Source of the DNA: Cyanobacteria bacterium UBA3301
GTDB taxonomy: Bacteria > Cyanobacteriota > Vampirovibrionia > Gastranaerophilales > Gastranaerophilaceae
Direction of reading: 5' to 3'
Length of the DNA stretch: 64,000 nt
NCBI GenBank assembly: GCA_002361485.1
Contig: DESZ01000031.1
Location: 1-64,000, forward strand
Shown: positions 34,864 to 43,925 of the stretch, piece after piece
Position numbering within the stretch: position 1 is the first letter of the stretch
How the letters are laid out: every line of letters starts with the position of its first letter
Translations under genes and position numbers: made by a program
Notes under the pieces: generated by a model
Told to the model about the DNA's origin: nothing
The model's database searches: none
Seen by the model: only the letters and a program-made list of their open reading frames with translations

Positions 34864-35961
34864 ATGAAAACTCTTAAAGACTTTGAAAATGATTTAAGTA
34901 AATGCTCAAAATGCGGATTGTGTTCTCAAGCTTGTCCGATATATAAATTGACCTTGAACGATTGCACGGTAAGCAAAGGGAAATTCCTTATGTTGCTTGG
35001 GGTTGCTAAAGGTGATTTGAAACTTTCAAAAAACATAAACAAATATCTCGATATGTGTTTGAAGTGCAAAAAATGTAACGAGTTTTGCCCTGCGGGAATT
35101 GATGTATGTACTATTTTAAACTACGCAAAATATGAGTATATGTCTAAAACAATTGTTTCTAAATTTATTAATTTCTTGCAAAGCAGATTAATTTTTTCAA
35201 ATATTATTAAGCTTTTTCAATTTATTTCAAAGCCGTTCAGACCGCAAAAAAGACCTCATTATGAAAACGCCAAAAATATAATATATTTCAAAGGATGCGT
35301 AAACCAAATCTGTCCTAATGCCGATAATTATATAAATAAAATATTTAAAGATATTCCGATAAATATTATTGAGCCGGATTTTGATTGCTGCGGATTACCC
35401 TTTTTATCAGAAGGAAATATGAAACGCTTTATAGAAAGCGCAAAACATAATATAAAAAATTTCGGAACAAATTATGATTTTATCGTGAATGATTGTGCAA
35501 GCTGTGAAGATACCATACTAAATTACCCTAAATATATCGACGATTTTGAAATAAACCGCGGTAAAGTTATAAATTGGGGCAACTTAATTGCACTTAACGA
35601 AATAAAATTTAAATATAGCGCACCTGTTAAAGTTACATTCCATAAACCTTGCCACATAAAAAATGATGTCTTTTTTAATCAAATCCTAAAAAATTGTACA
35701 AATGTTGAATATATTCAAATGGAAAATTATGACGACTGCTGTGGGTTATCGGGAACTTTCGGGATAAAAAATCCGAAACTGTCATCAGAATTAATGAAAT
35801 CAAAAGCAAATAATATTATCGCAACAGGAGCACAATATGTTGTAACAACCTGCCCTTCGTGTATTATAGGTCTAAAAATTGCCTTAAAAAATACCGATAT
35901 AAAAGTCGTAAGCTTGCTGGAATTTTTATCATCAGCAGATGAGATAGGACAAAATATTTAG
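34864..35961 (+). CDS. Fe-S oxidoreductase subunit with CCG domains (GlcF/GlpC/HdrD type)
   Basis: Two ferredoxin-type 4Fe-4S motifs (C14, C17, C20, C24 and C65, C68, C71, C75) are followed by two cysteine-rich CCG domains (DFDCCGLPF and DDCCGLSGTFG with upstream Cys-containing strands). This is the architecture of glycolate oxidase GlcF, anaerobic glycerol-3-phosphate dehydrogenase GlpC and heterodisulfide reductase HdrD, which pass electrons from a flavoprotein or to a disulfide. No partner flavoprotein gene is adjacent, so the substrate is unknown. The gene has no ribosome-binding site; its -10 is 6 nt before the ATG. It overlaps the next gene tail to tail by 4 nt. Confidence 0.85.
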   Translation: MKTLKDFENDLSKCSKCGLCSQACPIYKLTLNDCTVSKGKFLMLLGVAKGDLKLSKNINKYLDMCLKCKKCNEFCPAGIDVCTILNYAKYEYMSKTIVSKFINFLQSRLIFSNIIKLFQFISKPFRPQKRPHYENAKNIIYFKGCVNQICPNADNYINKIFKDIPINIIEPDFDCCGLPFLSEGNMKRFIESAKHNIKNFGTNYDFIVNDCASCEDTILNYPKYIDDFEINRGKVINWGNLIALNEIKFKYSAPVKVTFHKPCHIKNDVFFNQILKNCTNVEYIQMENYDDCCGLSGTFGIKNPKLSSELMKSKANNIIATGAQYVVTTCPSCIIGLKIALKNTDIKVVSLLEFLSSADEIGQNI

Positions 35962-37823
35962 TTTACTTTTATACCTTTTTCAGCGAAATATAATCTTAAG
36001 AAAAAGCAAGCGACGTGTTGGATTGAATCCACTCTTACCCATTGTCTTGTTGCTTTAAATCTTATACTGCGTACGGATTTTTCAGGATTTTTGTGTGCAT
36101 AATTGTTTTTATCCGAATTATAAAGATACATTTGAGAAAGAGCCGTTTTTCTGCAAGCTTCCAAAAGTGTTTGTGCAAGTTCTTCTCTGCCTAATTTTGC
36201 CGCAAGATAATATGCTGCAACCAAGCCCTCGGAACGTGCGCCGTCAGGATAAAAATGATCACCGTAATTGTAATAATATCCGCCTTCAAAATCGATATAA
36301 GGGGAATCATCGCGCTTATAGGTCTTTTCTATCATTGTATTTGCATCCTTGAATACAAAATTGACATAATTATCTTTTTTAAACCCTTCATAATCAACCC
36401 ATTCTTCAATTGCCTGCATTAACCAACCATCTGACGGTAATGCCGTAAATAAATCAGCATATATATTTGGACGTTCATCAACAAGCCAATCGAGAGCCAA
36501 TTGAGCTTTTGGGATAATTTCCGATACTAACTCTTTGTCATCAAAATGATTAGCCACAAGTGCCAATCCCAACAAAGCTTCCCCAGGATAATAGAATGAG
36601 AATGTAAATCTGCGTTCTTCATCAGATAAATCATACAATTCGTTTCCGTTTTGTACTTTCGGGTGGATGAAATAACCGAGCATCTCTCCGGTTTTATATA
36701 TTCTTGAAACTATATGCCTTGCATAGAGTCTTATATAATCATCATAACAAGTATCATTGGTTTCCTGCCTGTATTTCATCATTGCTACAAGTGCAACACC
36801 CGTTCCGCCAAGCTTCGCTTTTTTATTATAATAAACATAACCGCATCTTTTGCCGTCAACTTCATGTTCTTTTGTTATTGACACAATAAAATCAAGACCG
36901 CGTTTTGCATTTTTTAAATAAATATCATTATGAGTTAATTGATAAGCTCTTATTAAAGATATTACCCCGCCGCAATGTCTTAAATCATTATAGTACAGGT
37001 TATCTTCCGTTCTGTCAGGGTGTTCGTGATCTTTGTAATTGTCATCCTTACAGTCATAATAATACATAAACCGTCCGTCAGGTTTCATATAATCCTGAAT
37101 CCAATTTATTCCGTTTAGTGCAATATCTTTTATACCCTCAACGCTGTATTCATTTAATGTTGTACCGCGATATAGGGGAATAATGTCATCTTTATAGCTT
37201 ACAAATGATTTGCTTTTTAAAAGGTGCATTGTATGAGGTGCATTATAAAGAATATTTATTCTCTCGGTCATACTGTTTGTAATGTTCTTTATCGAAGTCT
37301 GACGTATAAGCTGATTTAATGCCTGCTTTATTCCGTTATGATTTTTTGTCCAAGCATCTGTCGGCAAATATATATAATTAATATTATCAAAATTCAATTT
37401 CAGACCTGTTATCCCCGGCTCAAATCTTGTTTCATCAAACTTTGTTAATTGAATTCGTGATGTTCTGACAGGAGTTTGCTCTGTTATATATTCAAGCATA
37501 ATTCTGCATTTATTTGCGTCTGCAATATCAAACTCGCCAAATCGCTTGTGTTGAGTAAGTTTTAGAATATCACGATTTATGGTTTCAACAAAAGTTCTCC
37601 TTGTAGACCCCCATCTTATTGGCTCTCTGCCTGCCTGAAACATTGATATATATACATAACTGAAAGTATTGTCATAATTTATTACGCTTAAATCTAAATC
37701 ATCCGCATTGACTTCTGATTTTTCCGCCAAAGCGACTCTGATTCTTTTAAAAAGTTCCCTTACGGATGAAAAATCCTTTTTAAAATATTCACGTTCGATA
37801 TTATTTTCAGTTTCATAAAGCAT
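35958..37823 (-). CDS. Large alpha-toroid (six-hairpin glycosidase-like) protein, 621 aa
   Basis: Residues 1-190 form an alpha-beta domain I cannot place. From about 220 to the end the protein is helical with repeated features of an alpha/alpha toroid: GINWIQDYMKPDGRFMYYYD, RHCGGVISLIRAYQLT, GYVYYNKKAKLGGTGVALVA, SFYYPGEALLGLALVA, PSDGWLMQAIEEW and YNYGDHFYPDGARSEGLVA. Such folds occur in glycosidases, epimerases and related sugar enzymes, with acidic residues in the central cavity. No signal peptide, so it may act in the cytoplasm. GGAG lies 10 nt before the ATG. Function is not assigned. Confidence 0.65.
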   Translation of the reverse strand: MLYETENNIEREYFKKDFSSVRELFKRIRVALAEKSEVNADDLDLSVINYDNTFSYVYISMFQAGREPIRWGSTRRTFVETINRDILKLTQHKRFGEFDIADANKCRIMLEYITEQTPVRTSRIQLTKFDETRFEPGITGLKLNFDNINYIYLPTDAWTKNHNGIKQALNQLIRQTSIKNITNSMTERINILYNAPHTMHLLKSKSFVSYKDDIIPLYRGTTLNEYSVEGIKDIALNGINWIQDYMKPDGRFMYYYDCKDDNYKDHEHPDRTEDNLYYNDLRHCGGVISLIRAYQLTHNDIYLKNAKRGLDFIVSITKEHEVDGKRCGYVYYNKKAKLGGTGVALVAMMKYRQETNDTCYDDYIRLYARHIVSRIYKTGEMLGYFIHPKVQNGNELYDLSDEERRFTFSFYYPGEALLGLALVANHFDDKELVSEIIPKAQLALDWLVDERPNIYADLFTALPSDGWLMQAIEEWVDYEGFKKDNYVNFVFKDANTMIEKTYKRDDSPYIDFEGGYYYNYGDHFYPDGARSEGLVAAYYLAAKLGREELAQTLLEACRKTALSQMYLYNSDKNNYAHKNPEKSVRSIRFKATRQWVRVDSIQHVACFFLRLYFAEKGIKVN

Positions 37824-37971
37824 TTTATATTTTCTCCAAAAAATTAACTTACATAAATCATATCACAGCATATAAAAATATACGCCATCTTTTTGGTTGA
37901 GAAGTATTAACAAACGTAACAATTTTGCCTGTATAAAAACCCTATGCTAATGTGTTATTGAGGGGAGAGAT

Positions 37972-38844
37972 ATGAAAAATATTGTTATATATACTACTAA
38001 AAGCACTTCTGAGATTGCAGATATTGTTTCTGCAATTGAAGATGTTGAAGTAAGAATTGAATCTGCAGAAAATCTAAAAGATTATGAGACATTGAATCCG
38101 GGAGTAATTGTTATTGAAGATGTTCCAACCGTTAAAGATGATTTAATGGTTACAAAATTCAAATATCCCGTATTATTTATAGGCGAAACATTTAAAGGTT
38201 CTACTGTTCGTGCGGTAGCCTTTGATTATGTTAAAACTCCTGTTGATAAACAAGAACTCATTGTACGCGTTAGAAATATGCTTAAAATAAGAGAATTGCG
38301 CGACAAAATGAAAACCCTTGCAACAACTGATGAATTGACAGGACTTCATAACAGAAAATATTTATTGGAACGTATGGAACAGGAAATTTCTCGTGCAAAA
38401 CGATATGCAACACCTTTATCGTTGTTATTATTTGACTTGGATTTCTTTAAAACCGTCAATGATATTTACGGCTATGAATGGGGCGATGTTTTATTAAAAT
38501 CAATCGCTGATAAATTGAGAAATGTTATTCGTAAAGAAGATATTTTAACACGTTACGGGGACGAAGAATATGTAGTTGTTCTTCCTAATACTTCAGAAGA
38601 AAATGCTTTCTTGTTTGCAGAAAGATTTCGTAAAGAAGTTGAACGTATGGAATTTATTCCTGCGGGAGAAGAAGAACGTCATCCGATTACAATTTCAGGC
38701 GGAATTGCGACGTTCCCTTGTCTTCCTGATACGGAAGAAGATGCAAACACTATTATAAGATACGCGGAACACGCATTATACAATGCAAAAAAACGCGGTA
38801 AAAATAAAATCGTTCAATTTTCTCATTTGAATTTGGGCGAATAG
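37972..38844 (+). CDS. GGDEF-domain protein with receiver-like N-terminus (290 aa)
   Basis: Residues 1-110 look like a receiver fold without a clear phospho-acceptor Asp. A short coiled linker (ELRDKMKTLATTDELTGLHNR) leads to a GGDEF domain (120-285). The signature is GDEEY at 196-200 instead of GGDEF, while the inhibitory RxxD site is intact (RKED, 187-190) and LLLFDLDFFKTVND is normal. In known cyclases the second Gly is important, so diguanylate cyclase activity is uncertain; it may be active, weak, or a c-di-GMP binder. GGGGAGAG precedes the ATG. The terminator at 38894-38930 follows. Confidence 0.85.
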   Translation: MKNIVIYTTKSTSEIADIVSAIEDVEVRIESAENLKDYETLNPGVIVIEDVPTVKDDLMVTKFKYPVLFIGETFKGSTVRAVAFDYVKTPVDKQELIVRVRNMLKIRELRDKMKTLATTDELTGLHNRKYLLERMEQEISRAKRYATPLSLLLFDLDFFKTVNDIYGYEWGDVLLKSIADKLRNVIRKEDILTRYGDEEYVVVLPNTSEENAFLFAERFRKEVERMEFIPAGEEERHPITISGGIATFPCLPDTEEDANTIIRYAEHALYNAKKRGKNKIVQFSHLNLGE

Positions 38845-38893
38845 TATAACAGATTCCTTTCTGAACACTTACATAGTGTAAATCTGGTTAATA

Positions 38894-38930
38894 GGCGGCA
38901 AACTTTCCAAGCCGCCTTTTGTTTTTTGTG
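38894..38930 (+). terminator. Rho-independent terminator of the GGDEF gene
   Basis: AGGCGGC (38894-38900), 11-nt loop, GCCGCCT (38912-38918), then TTTGTTTTTTG. The promoter of the next gene begins immediately after it. Confidence 0.8.
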
Positions 38931-38932
38931 AT

Positions 38933-38938
38933 ATAATA
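38933..38938 (+). promoter_or_regulatory. -10 hexamer of a likely leaderless mRNA
   Basis: A perfect TATAAT ends 5 nt before the ATG at 38944. No Shine-Dalgarno sequence is present. Confidence 0.5.
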
Positions 38939-38943
38939 TTTTC

Positions 38944-39366
38944 ATGAAAAAGATTTGTTTATTATTATTTATATTTTTAGGTATCACTGCAGCTAAAGTT
39001 ACTGCGGATCAATTTGTACCCGAATTTGATAAGATGAAATTTGTGCGCTGTGAAATTGATGAAGAAATTTTTAATCAGGATAATACAAAAGTTTCCGATT
39101 CGCATTATCACAGATTTTACAGATGGGACGATGAATACAAGCAGGTATTTCTTCAAAAAGAACCCGTTGACAGATTGATATATTACGGCCCTGACAAAAT
39201 AGAATTTCGTTATCAGGATATGACAGATGATTTTATTGAACAAACGCACGTTTCTATTGACCGTGCAACAATGAAATATCAATCAAATTCCCGCATAAAT
39301 TATGACAATCCTGATTTTGGCTCACGTCATTCAAAAGGCACAGGCGATTGTAAAATTTTAGAATAA
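38944..39366 (+). CDS. Exported hypothetical protein, 140 aa
   Basis: Not recognised. A Sec signal peptide (KKICLLLFIFLGITAAKVTA) precedes a mature domain of about 118 residues rich in Asp, Tyr and Phe, with two cysteines (VRCEID, GDCKILE) that could form a disulfide. A domain of beta strands is likely. There is no ribosome-binding site; TATAAT ends 5 nt before the ATG, consistent with a leaderless mRNA starting at or near the ATG. Confidence 0.65.
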   Translation: MKKICLLLFIFLGITAAKVTADQFVPEFDKMKFVRCEIDEEIFNQDNTKVSDSHYHRFYRWDDEYKQVFLQKEPVDRLIYYGPDKIEFRYQDMTDDFIEQTHVSIDRATMKYQSNSRINYDNPDFGSRHSKGTGDCKILE

Positions 39367-39441
39367 TTTTTACGTTTTTTAGCAATTTTTCTTTCCTAAA
39401 ATACTTTATATACATGTAAAGGGTTTAGGTTAGTTATTATT

Positions 39442-40179
39442 ATGGGAAAAACGGTAGAAGATATTTGTAATTTGTTGACATTAAATAATGAGTTATGTTT
39501 TGAATATAGGAAACAGGTAAAGCGTGTAACTCTGTATGACAGTATTACCGAAACTATTCAAAACGTTACAACAACTAATCCGTTTTTAACAGATTGTTTT
39601 TCCGATATAAAAATGTACCGAATAGCGCAGAAACTTGCAACCGCGGTTGATAAGAATAATATAGATAAAATAAAAGAATTGAAAGCTTTATACGGCGATT
39701 CAAAAGATTTTGCAAAAGCCAAAAAACTCTTAAACGATAAGTGTAAAGAGGTTTGGAGTGTATATTTACCTTCTAATGCCCCGAAAGAAGCTATGAAGGC
39801 ACTCGGTATAACTAATCAACCCGATTTAGATTTTATTTTAGGTAACAGTATCCGTCATTTTGAAAAAGATGACGGGGATACAACATCTTTTATAATAGCC
39901 AAAACCCTTAATAACAAAAATATGAATTATACGATAGAAGATATTCACGAATATTTGGTAAGAATGAATAAAAAAGAAAAATGCAATTATAATTTTAAAA
40001 CGGTATCCTATTTGATTTCTCAACACAATTACGACAATATAAAATTGAAAGAACTCGGGATTGATGATATTACTATAACAAAAGCGCTTGAAACATTAAA
40101 AATCGGAAAACGCGCAAAATATTATATAAATAATATAAAAAATACAAAATTATTTGAAAAGGCGGTTTCCTTATTTTAA
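39442..40179 (+). CDS. Hypothetical helical protein, 245 aa
   Basis: Not recognised. The protein is soluble, Lys/Asn-rich and mostly helical (for example IDKIKELKALYGDSKDFAKA). No signal peptide or membrane span. The ribosome-binding site is weak. Its stop codon lies inside a perfect 20-bp palindrome (40168-40187) that also contains the Shine-Dalgarno of the following aminotransferase gene, so the two genes are probably translationally coupled. Confidence 0.6.
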   Translation: MGKTVEDICNLLTLNNELCFEYRKQVKRVTLYDSITETIQNVTTTNPFLTDCFSDIKMYRIAQKLATAVDKNNIDKIKELKALYGDSKDFAKAKKLLNDKCKEVWSVYLPSNAPKEAMKALGITNQPDLDFILGNSIRHFEKDDGDTTSFIIAKTLNNKNMNYTIEDIHEYLVRMNKKEKCNYNFKTVSYLISQHNYDNIKLKELGIDDITITKALETLKIGKRAKYYINNIKNTKLFEKAVSLF

Positions 40180-40187
40180 AATAAGGA
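40168..40187 (+). repeat. Perfect palindrome covering a stop codon and the next gene's ribosome-binding site
   Basis: TCCTTATTTTAAAATAAGGA is its own reverse complement. It includes the TAA stop of the 245-aa gene and the AAGGA of the aminotransferase gene, whose ATG starts 3 nt later. Folded as RNA it would hide the ribosome-binding site unless translation of the upstream gene opens it. Confidence 0.6.
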
Positions 40188-40189
40188 TT

Positions 40190-41293
40190 ATGAAAATAGA
40201 TAATTTTAAGGTGGAAGATTGGTTTAACGATTACGAGCATTGGGCAAAATACGACCTTGCAGATACTTGTGTAGAATCTTTATCCGTAAATGAATTGGTG
40301 TCATTAACAGGTGCTGATTTTACGGATATATTAGACAGAAAACTCAATTATGGCGATATACATGGGTCTTTGAGATTAAAAAATGCCATATCATCATTGT
40401 ATGAGAACCAAAAGTGTGAGAATATTACAATAACACATGGCGCAATCGGTGCTAATCAGCTTGTTATGATGACTCTTGTAGAACCGAATGATAAGGTAGT
40501 TTCTATAATTCCAACCTACCAGCAGCACTATTCTATCCCAAAATCTTTTGGCGCAAATGTTGAAACATTTTACTTGGAAGAAAAAAACAATTGGCTTCCT
40601 GATTTAGAAAAATTAGAAATGATTGTTGGCACAAATACAAAATTGATTTGTTTAAACAATCCAAATAATCCGACAGGTGCGGTAATTCCTGACGATATGC
40701 TTCGTAAAATTGTTGAAATTGCGCGCAAATCAAATGCTTATATACTTTGTGATGAAGTTTACCGAGGTTTAAACCATATCGCAAATCCGTTTTCCGTATC
40801 AATCGCGGATATTTATGAAAAAGGGATATCTACAAGCAGTGTTTCTAAAGTTTTTTCACTTGCAGGGTTAAGATTAGGCTGGATAGCTGCGCATAAAAGT
40901 ATTATTGATAAAATCAACATACAACGGGAATATAACACAATAAGTGTCGGAATTTTAGATGATTATTTTGCATCAATTGCGATAGAAAATAAAGATGTCA
41001 TAATAAAACGAAATCTTGAAAAAATAAAAATCGGCAAGGATATCGTAAAAAAATGGATTAAAAAAGAACCTCATATAAGCTGGATTGAACCTAAAGGCGG
41101 AACAACATGTTTTGTTCATTATGATACTGATATGCAATCTTATGATTTATGCAAAAATTTGCAGCATGATACAGGAGTGATGATTTTACCGGGGCAAACT
41201 ATGGAAATGAATAAATATTTACGAATAGGGTATGGCAATAATTTTGAACAACTAAAAAAAGCTCTCGAAATTTTTTCTAATTGGCTTTCTTAG
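40190..41293 (+). CDS. PLP-dependent aminotransferase, class I/II (367 aa)
   Basis: Fold type I aminotransferase. Visible motifs are the substrate/cofactor segments NNPNNPTGAVIP, ILCDEVYRGL (Asp pairs with the PLP nitrogen, Tyr with the ring oxygen) and SVSKVFSLAGLRLGW (Schiff-base Lys), with a conserved Arg near the end (YLRIGYGN). The amino acid used is not readable. I start it at ATG 40190 (AAGGA just upstream); the in-frame ATG at 40154 lies inside the previous gene. Coupled to the upstream hypothetical gene by the shared palindrome. Confidence 0.88.
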   Translation: MKIDNFKVEDWFNDYEHWAKYDLADTCVESLSVNELVSLTGADFTDILDRKLNYGDIHGSLRLKNAISSLYENQKCENITITHGAIGANQLVMMTLVEPNDKVVSIIPTYQQHYSIPKSFGANVETFYLEEKNNWLPDLEKLEMIVGTNTKLICLNNPNNPTGAVIPDDMLRKIVEIARKSNAYILCDEVYRGLNHIANPFSVSIADIYEKGISTSSVSKVFSLAGLRLGWIAAHKSIIDKINIQREYNTISVGILDDYFASIAIENKDVIIKRNLEKIKIGKDIVKKWIKKEPHISWIEPKGGTTCFVHYDTDMQSYDLCKNLQHDTGVMILPGQTMEMNKYLRIGYGNNFEQLKKALEIFSNWLS

Positions 41294-41310
41294 TTCCTGA
41301 TGACTGCTTA

Positions 41311-41988
41311 TTAATAATATTTCAGCAATTCGTCGTATATTTTCAAGCTGTCTAAATAAGAGAATTTGTAGCAGCCTCTATGCCTTAATTTATTGAAAAA
41401 TTTACCCACGAACCCTTTTTTATCAATTATACGTAAGGCTAAATCATAGACATTTTCAAATGTTTCGGGAGGATATTTTTTAATATCGTTTGATAAATTA
41501 GAAAATCGTGCACTCCCGTCAGAATTTATATCATACCACTGGACAAAATCTTCATCATCCTCTTTATCAACAGATATTTTTAAAACTTCATACTTATCAA
41601 TTTCACATTCAATTAAGAATTTCCCATCTTCATGACAAGTACAATATTTTCCCCATAATTCCAGCTTTAAGATATTCAATATTTCTTGAAATGTAGATGT
41701 TTCCAATGTCTTTTTTAACTTTTTATATTGTTTATCACCTAAAATTATTTTTGCACAATAAAACAACTCAGCCGGAGGATAAAATGTATTCATATTCTTA
41801 GGCATCAAACCGCCGGTTATTTTTCCGCAATTGCGCCTTGTAGGAACGGCAAAAACTCTATTGCCCGGATTTGGAAACCCGAGAATTCTGTTTTCTTCAT
41901 CAAACCCTTGAACCTCAAAATCACTGTATTCAAATATAAATTTGAACATGCTATCTATATTTTGTTGTGAAATCTTTGTTTTTGACAT
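41311..41988 (-). CDS. Hypothetical protein, 225 aa
   Basis: Not recognised. A soluble protein with mixed alpha/beta composition, a cysteine pair in KYCTCHEDGK, and a C-terminal basic Tyr-rich segment (NKLRHRGCYKFSYL). No signal peptide or membrane span. It overlaps the DUF4236 gene by 1 nt and is the last gene of the symporter/DUF4236/hypothetical operon. Confidence 0.65.
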   Translation of the reverse strand: MSKTKISQQNIDSMFKFIFEYSDFEVQGFDEENRILGFPNPGNRVFAVPTRRNCGKITGGLMPKNMNTFYPPAELFYCAKIILGDKQYKKLKKTLETSTFQEILNILKLELWGKYCTCHEDGKFLIECEIDKYEVLKISVDKEDDEDFVQWYDINSDGSARFSNLSNDIKKYPPETFENVYDLALRIIDKKGFVGKFFNKLRHRGCYKFSYLDSLKIYDELLKYY

Positions 41989-42230
41989 TATTGCTCTTTT
42001 TGAGATGATTTTGTTGTCTTTGTAATTTTAGATTTGCCTGAGGTTTTACCCTTTGCAGAACTTAATGTTTTTGAATAATATAGCCCTTTAGCGCCCGCAT
42101 TGAGCTTTGTACCCTTTGGCCCCATAGAAATTCTGCACCCTTTGACACCAAAAGATATTCCTATACCTGATTTTGAAAAATTTATTCTTATAGGCCCTAA
42201 ATTGATACTCTTTTTAAAATAAAAACCCAT
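41988..42230 (-). CDS. DUF4236 family protein (80 aa)
   Basis: Residues 1-55 match the DUF4236 pattern: GFYFKKSINLGPIRINFSKS, GIGISFGVKGCRISMGPKG and GAKGLYYSKTL. The tail is Ser/Thr/Lys-rich. This domain is found at the N-terminus of many bacterial proteins of unknown function; here it stands nearly alone. It overlaps the symporter gene and the 225-aa gene by 1 nt each, so translation of the three is coupled. Confidence 0.8.
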   Translation of the reverse strand: MGFYFKKSINLGPIRINFSKSGIGISFGVKGCRISMGPKGTKLNAGAKGLYYSKTLSSAKGKTSGKSKITKTTKSSQKEQ

Positions 42231-43552
42231 TATGCAATTTCCTCATACGCTTGCGGATTGTTTAACAAATCATAATTAATTTCATTTTCATTATCGGCAA
42301 TTGTAGCAGCAACAACAGCATCAGACGTAACATTCAATGTCGTTCTGAACATATCTGTTATTCTTTCAATTGTAAATAAGAACGCAAAACCGGCTACCAA
42401 TTGTTCAGGACTCAATCCCATACCGTTAAGTATCAAAGCAATAGTAATCAAACCACCGCCCGGAATACCCGCACAAGTACTTGATGCAACTATCGCCAAT
42501 AATGCTATCGTAACAACCAAACCGACGGTCAATGGCACCTGATAAGCTTGAGCAAGGAATATAACAGCAACTGTTTGCAATAGCGCAGTTCCGTCAAAAT
42601 TCAAAGTTGCACCCAACGGCAATACAAAGCTTGAAATTTTGTGAGAAATCCCGCGTTTTTCACAACATGCAATGGTTAAAGGTAGTGTAGCTGCCGAACT
42701 TGCAGTACCGAAAGCGACCATTGTTGCTTCTGCAATTGCAGAAAATAGCATTGGCGCGGAAACCTTTGAAAAGCATCTCAAGAAAATCGGATATATCATA
42801 AACATTTGGATACCGAAGCCTGCCAATAATACCAATAAATATTTGGCAATCGGTTCGAAAATATCAATACCGAAACTTGCAATAGCACTTGCTGTTAGTG
42901 CAAAAACACCCGGAGCCGCAAACAACATAATCCAATCAGTTATCTTCATTGTTGCCGCAAATACAGATTCAAAAAATGAAACTATTGGCCTGTTTACATC
43001 TCCAACTTTTGCCAATGCCAATGCAAATAATATTACAAATATTATAATCGGAACCATATTACCTGTTGCAAATGCCTCCATCGGATTTTTCGGAATAAAA
43101 TCCAAAAACATATTCAAAATATTTCCCTGCTGCTGCTGCATCGCAACTGCAACAGATGATTGGACATCAGTAGCAATATTTGATGCTATATAATGACTTG
43201 CACCTGCACCGGGTTTAAATATCAATGCCAATGTTGTACCGATAGTAACCGCAAATGTTGTCAAAATTCCGTAGTATATAATCATTTTAGAACCGAATTT
43301 GCCCAACTGCTTATTATCGCCTACACTCGTTATCCCGATTATTATTGCTGAAACTACCAACGGTATAACAACCATTTGAATCAATCTTATAAATAATTGA
43401 CCTACAAAAGTTAAAATATTGCTTACCAATATATTCGGATGGGTATATAAAAATATCCCGACCATAATACCTGCAATAATACCGAAAAATATATGCCAAT
43501 TACGTTTTAGAGCTAAGCCTAAAGCAATAAGTATCTGCATGTGTAGTTTCAT
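42230..43552 (-). CDS. Dicarboxylate/amino acid:cation symporter (DAACS family)
   Basis: An integral membrane symporter of the GltP/GltT/DctA type, taking up glutamate, aspartate or C4-dicarboxylates with Na+ or H+. Family motifs are visible: the hairpin-1 serine-rich GTASSAATLPLT, the transmembrane 7 ATLNFDGTALLQ (NMDGT motif, Met replaced by Phe) and the hairpin-2 CAGIPGGGL. Length 440 aa is standard. The substrate is not resolved. First gene of the overlapping operon with DUF4236 and the 225-aa gene. Confidence 0.9.
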   Translation of the reverse strand: MKLHMQILIALGLALKRNWHIFFGIIAGIMVGIFLYTHPNILVSNILTFVGQLFIRLIQMVVIPLVVSAIIIGITSVGDNKQLGKFGSKMIIYYGILTTFAVTIGTTLALIFKPGAGASHYIASNIATDVQSSVAVAMQQQQGNILNMFLDFIPKNPMEAFATGNMVPIIIFVILFALALAKVGDVNRPIVSFFESVFAATMKITDWIMLFAAPGVFALTASAIASFGIDIFEPIAKYLLVLLAGFGIQMFMIYPIFLRCFSKVSAPMLFSAIAEATMVAFGTASSAATLPLTIACCEKRGISHKISSFVLPLGATLNFDGTALLQTVAVIFLAQAYQVPLTVGLVVTIALLAIVASSTCAGIPGGGLITIALILNGMGLSPEQLVAGFAFLFTIERITDMFRTTLNVTSDAVVAATIADNENEINYDLLNNPQAYEEIA

Positions 43553-43639
43553 ACCGTTAAATCCTTCTTATAATAAACTCGTATAACTTTGTTATTATAC
43601 ATCTTTTAAGCGTAAATTACAATACAGCATTTATTGTGC

Positions 43640-43673
43640 ATATAAATAAAAAAAAGCCCCGTTCATAGCGGGG
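43640..43673 (-). terminator. Rho-independent terminator of a small minus-strand transcript
   Basis: CCCCG (43657-43661) pairs with CGGGG (43669-43673), 7-nt loop, followed on the minus strand by CTTTTTTTTTATTT. No annotated minus-strand gene ends here, so it should belong to the short transcript at 43650-43790. Confidence 0.75.
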
Positions 43674-43790
43674 TAAAATTTTTCTGGAAATTAGGAATAG
43701 GAAATTAAATTGTTCTCTCTTTTTTTTAAACGGATGTAAAATCTCTCTTCTTTTTGTCTTAATATCTCTCGCATTTATTTAATGCTCTCA
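43650..43790 (-). ncRNA. Candidate small RNA or small-ORF transcript
   Basis: This 373-nt gap between the symporter and the 181-aa gene has a promoter-like TTTATATATATG on the minus strand (43799-43788) and a strong terminator (43640-43673), predicting a transcript of about 120-140 nt. It contains a 27-codon frame (ATG 43774 to TAA 43691, MREILRQKEERFYIRLKKRE...) with no clear Shine-Dalgarno, so it may be a small RNA or encode a micro-protein. It does not match tmRNA, 6S or SRP RNA that I can recognise. Confidence 0.4.
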
Positions 43791-43925
43791 TATATATAAA
43801 GTATATATCGTTTTATATATTTCACCCTTCCTATATTTTGTAACATTTTGTAATATTTGAACATTAAAAAGCAACTTTTATTTTTATAGGACTTGAATAG
43901 AATAACAAAATGAAAGGACAGCAAA

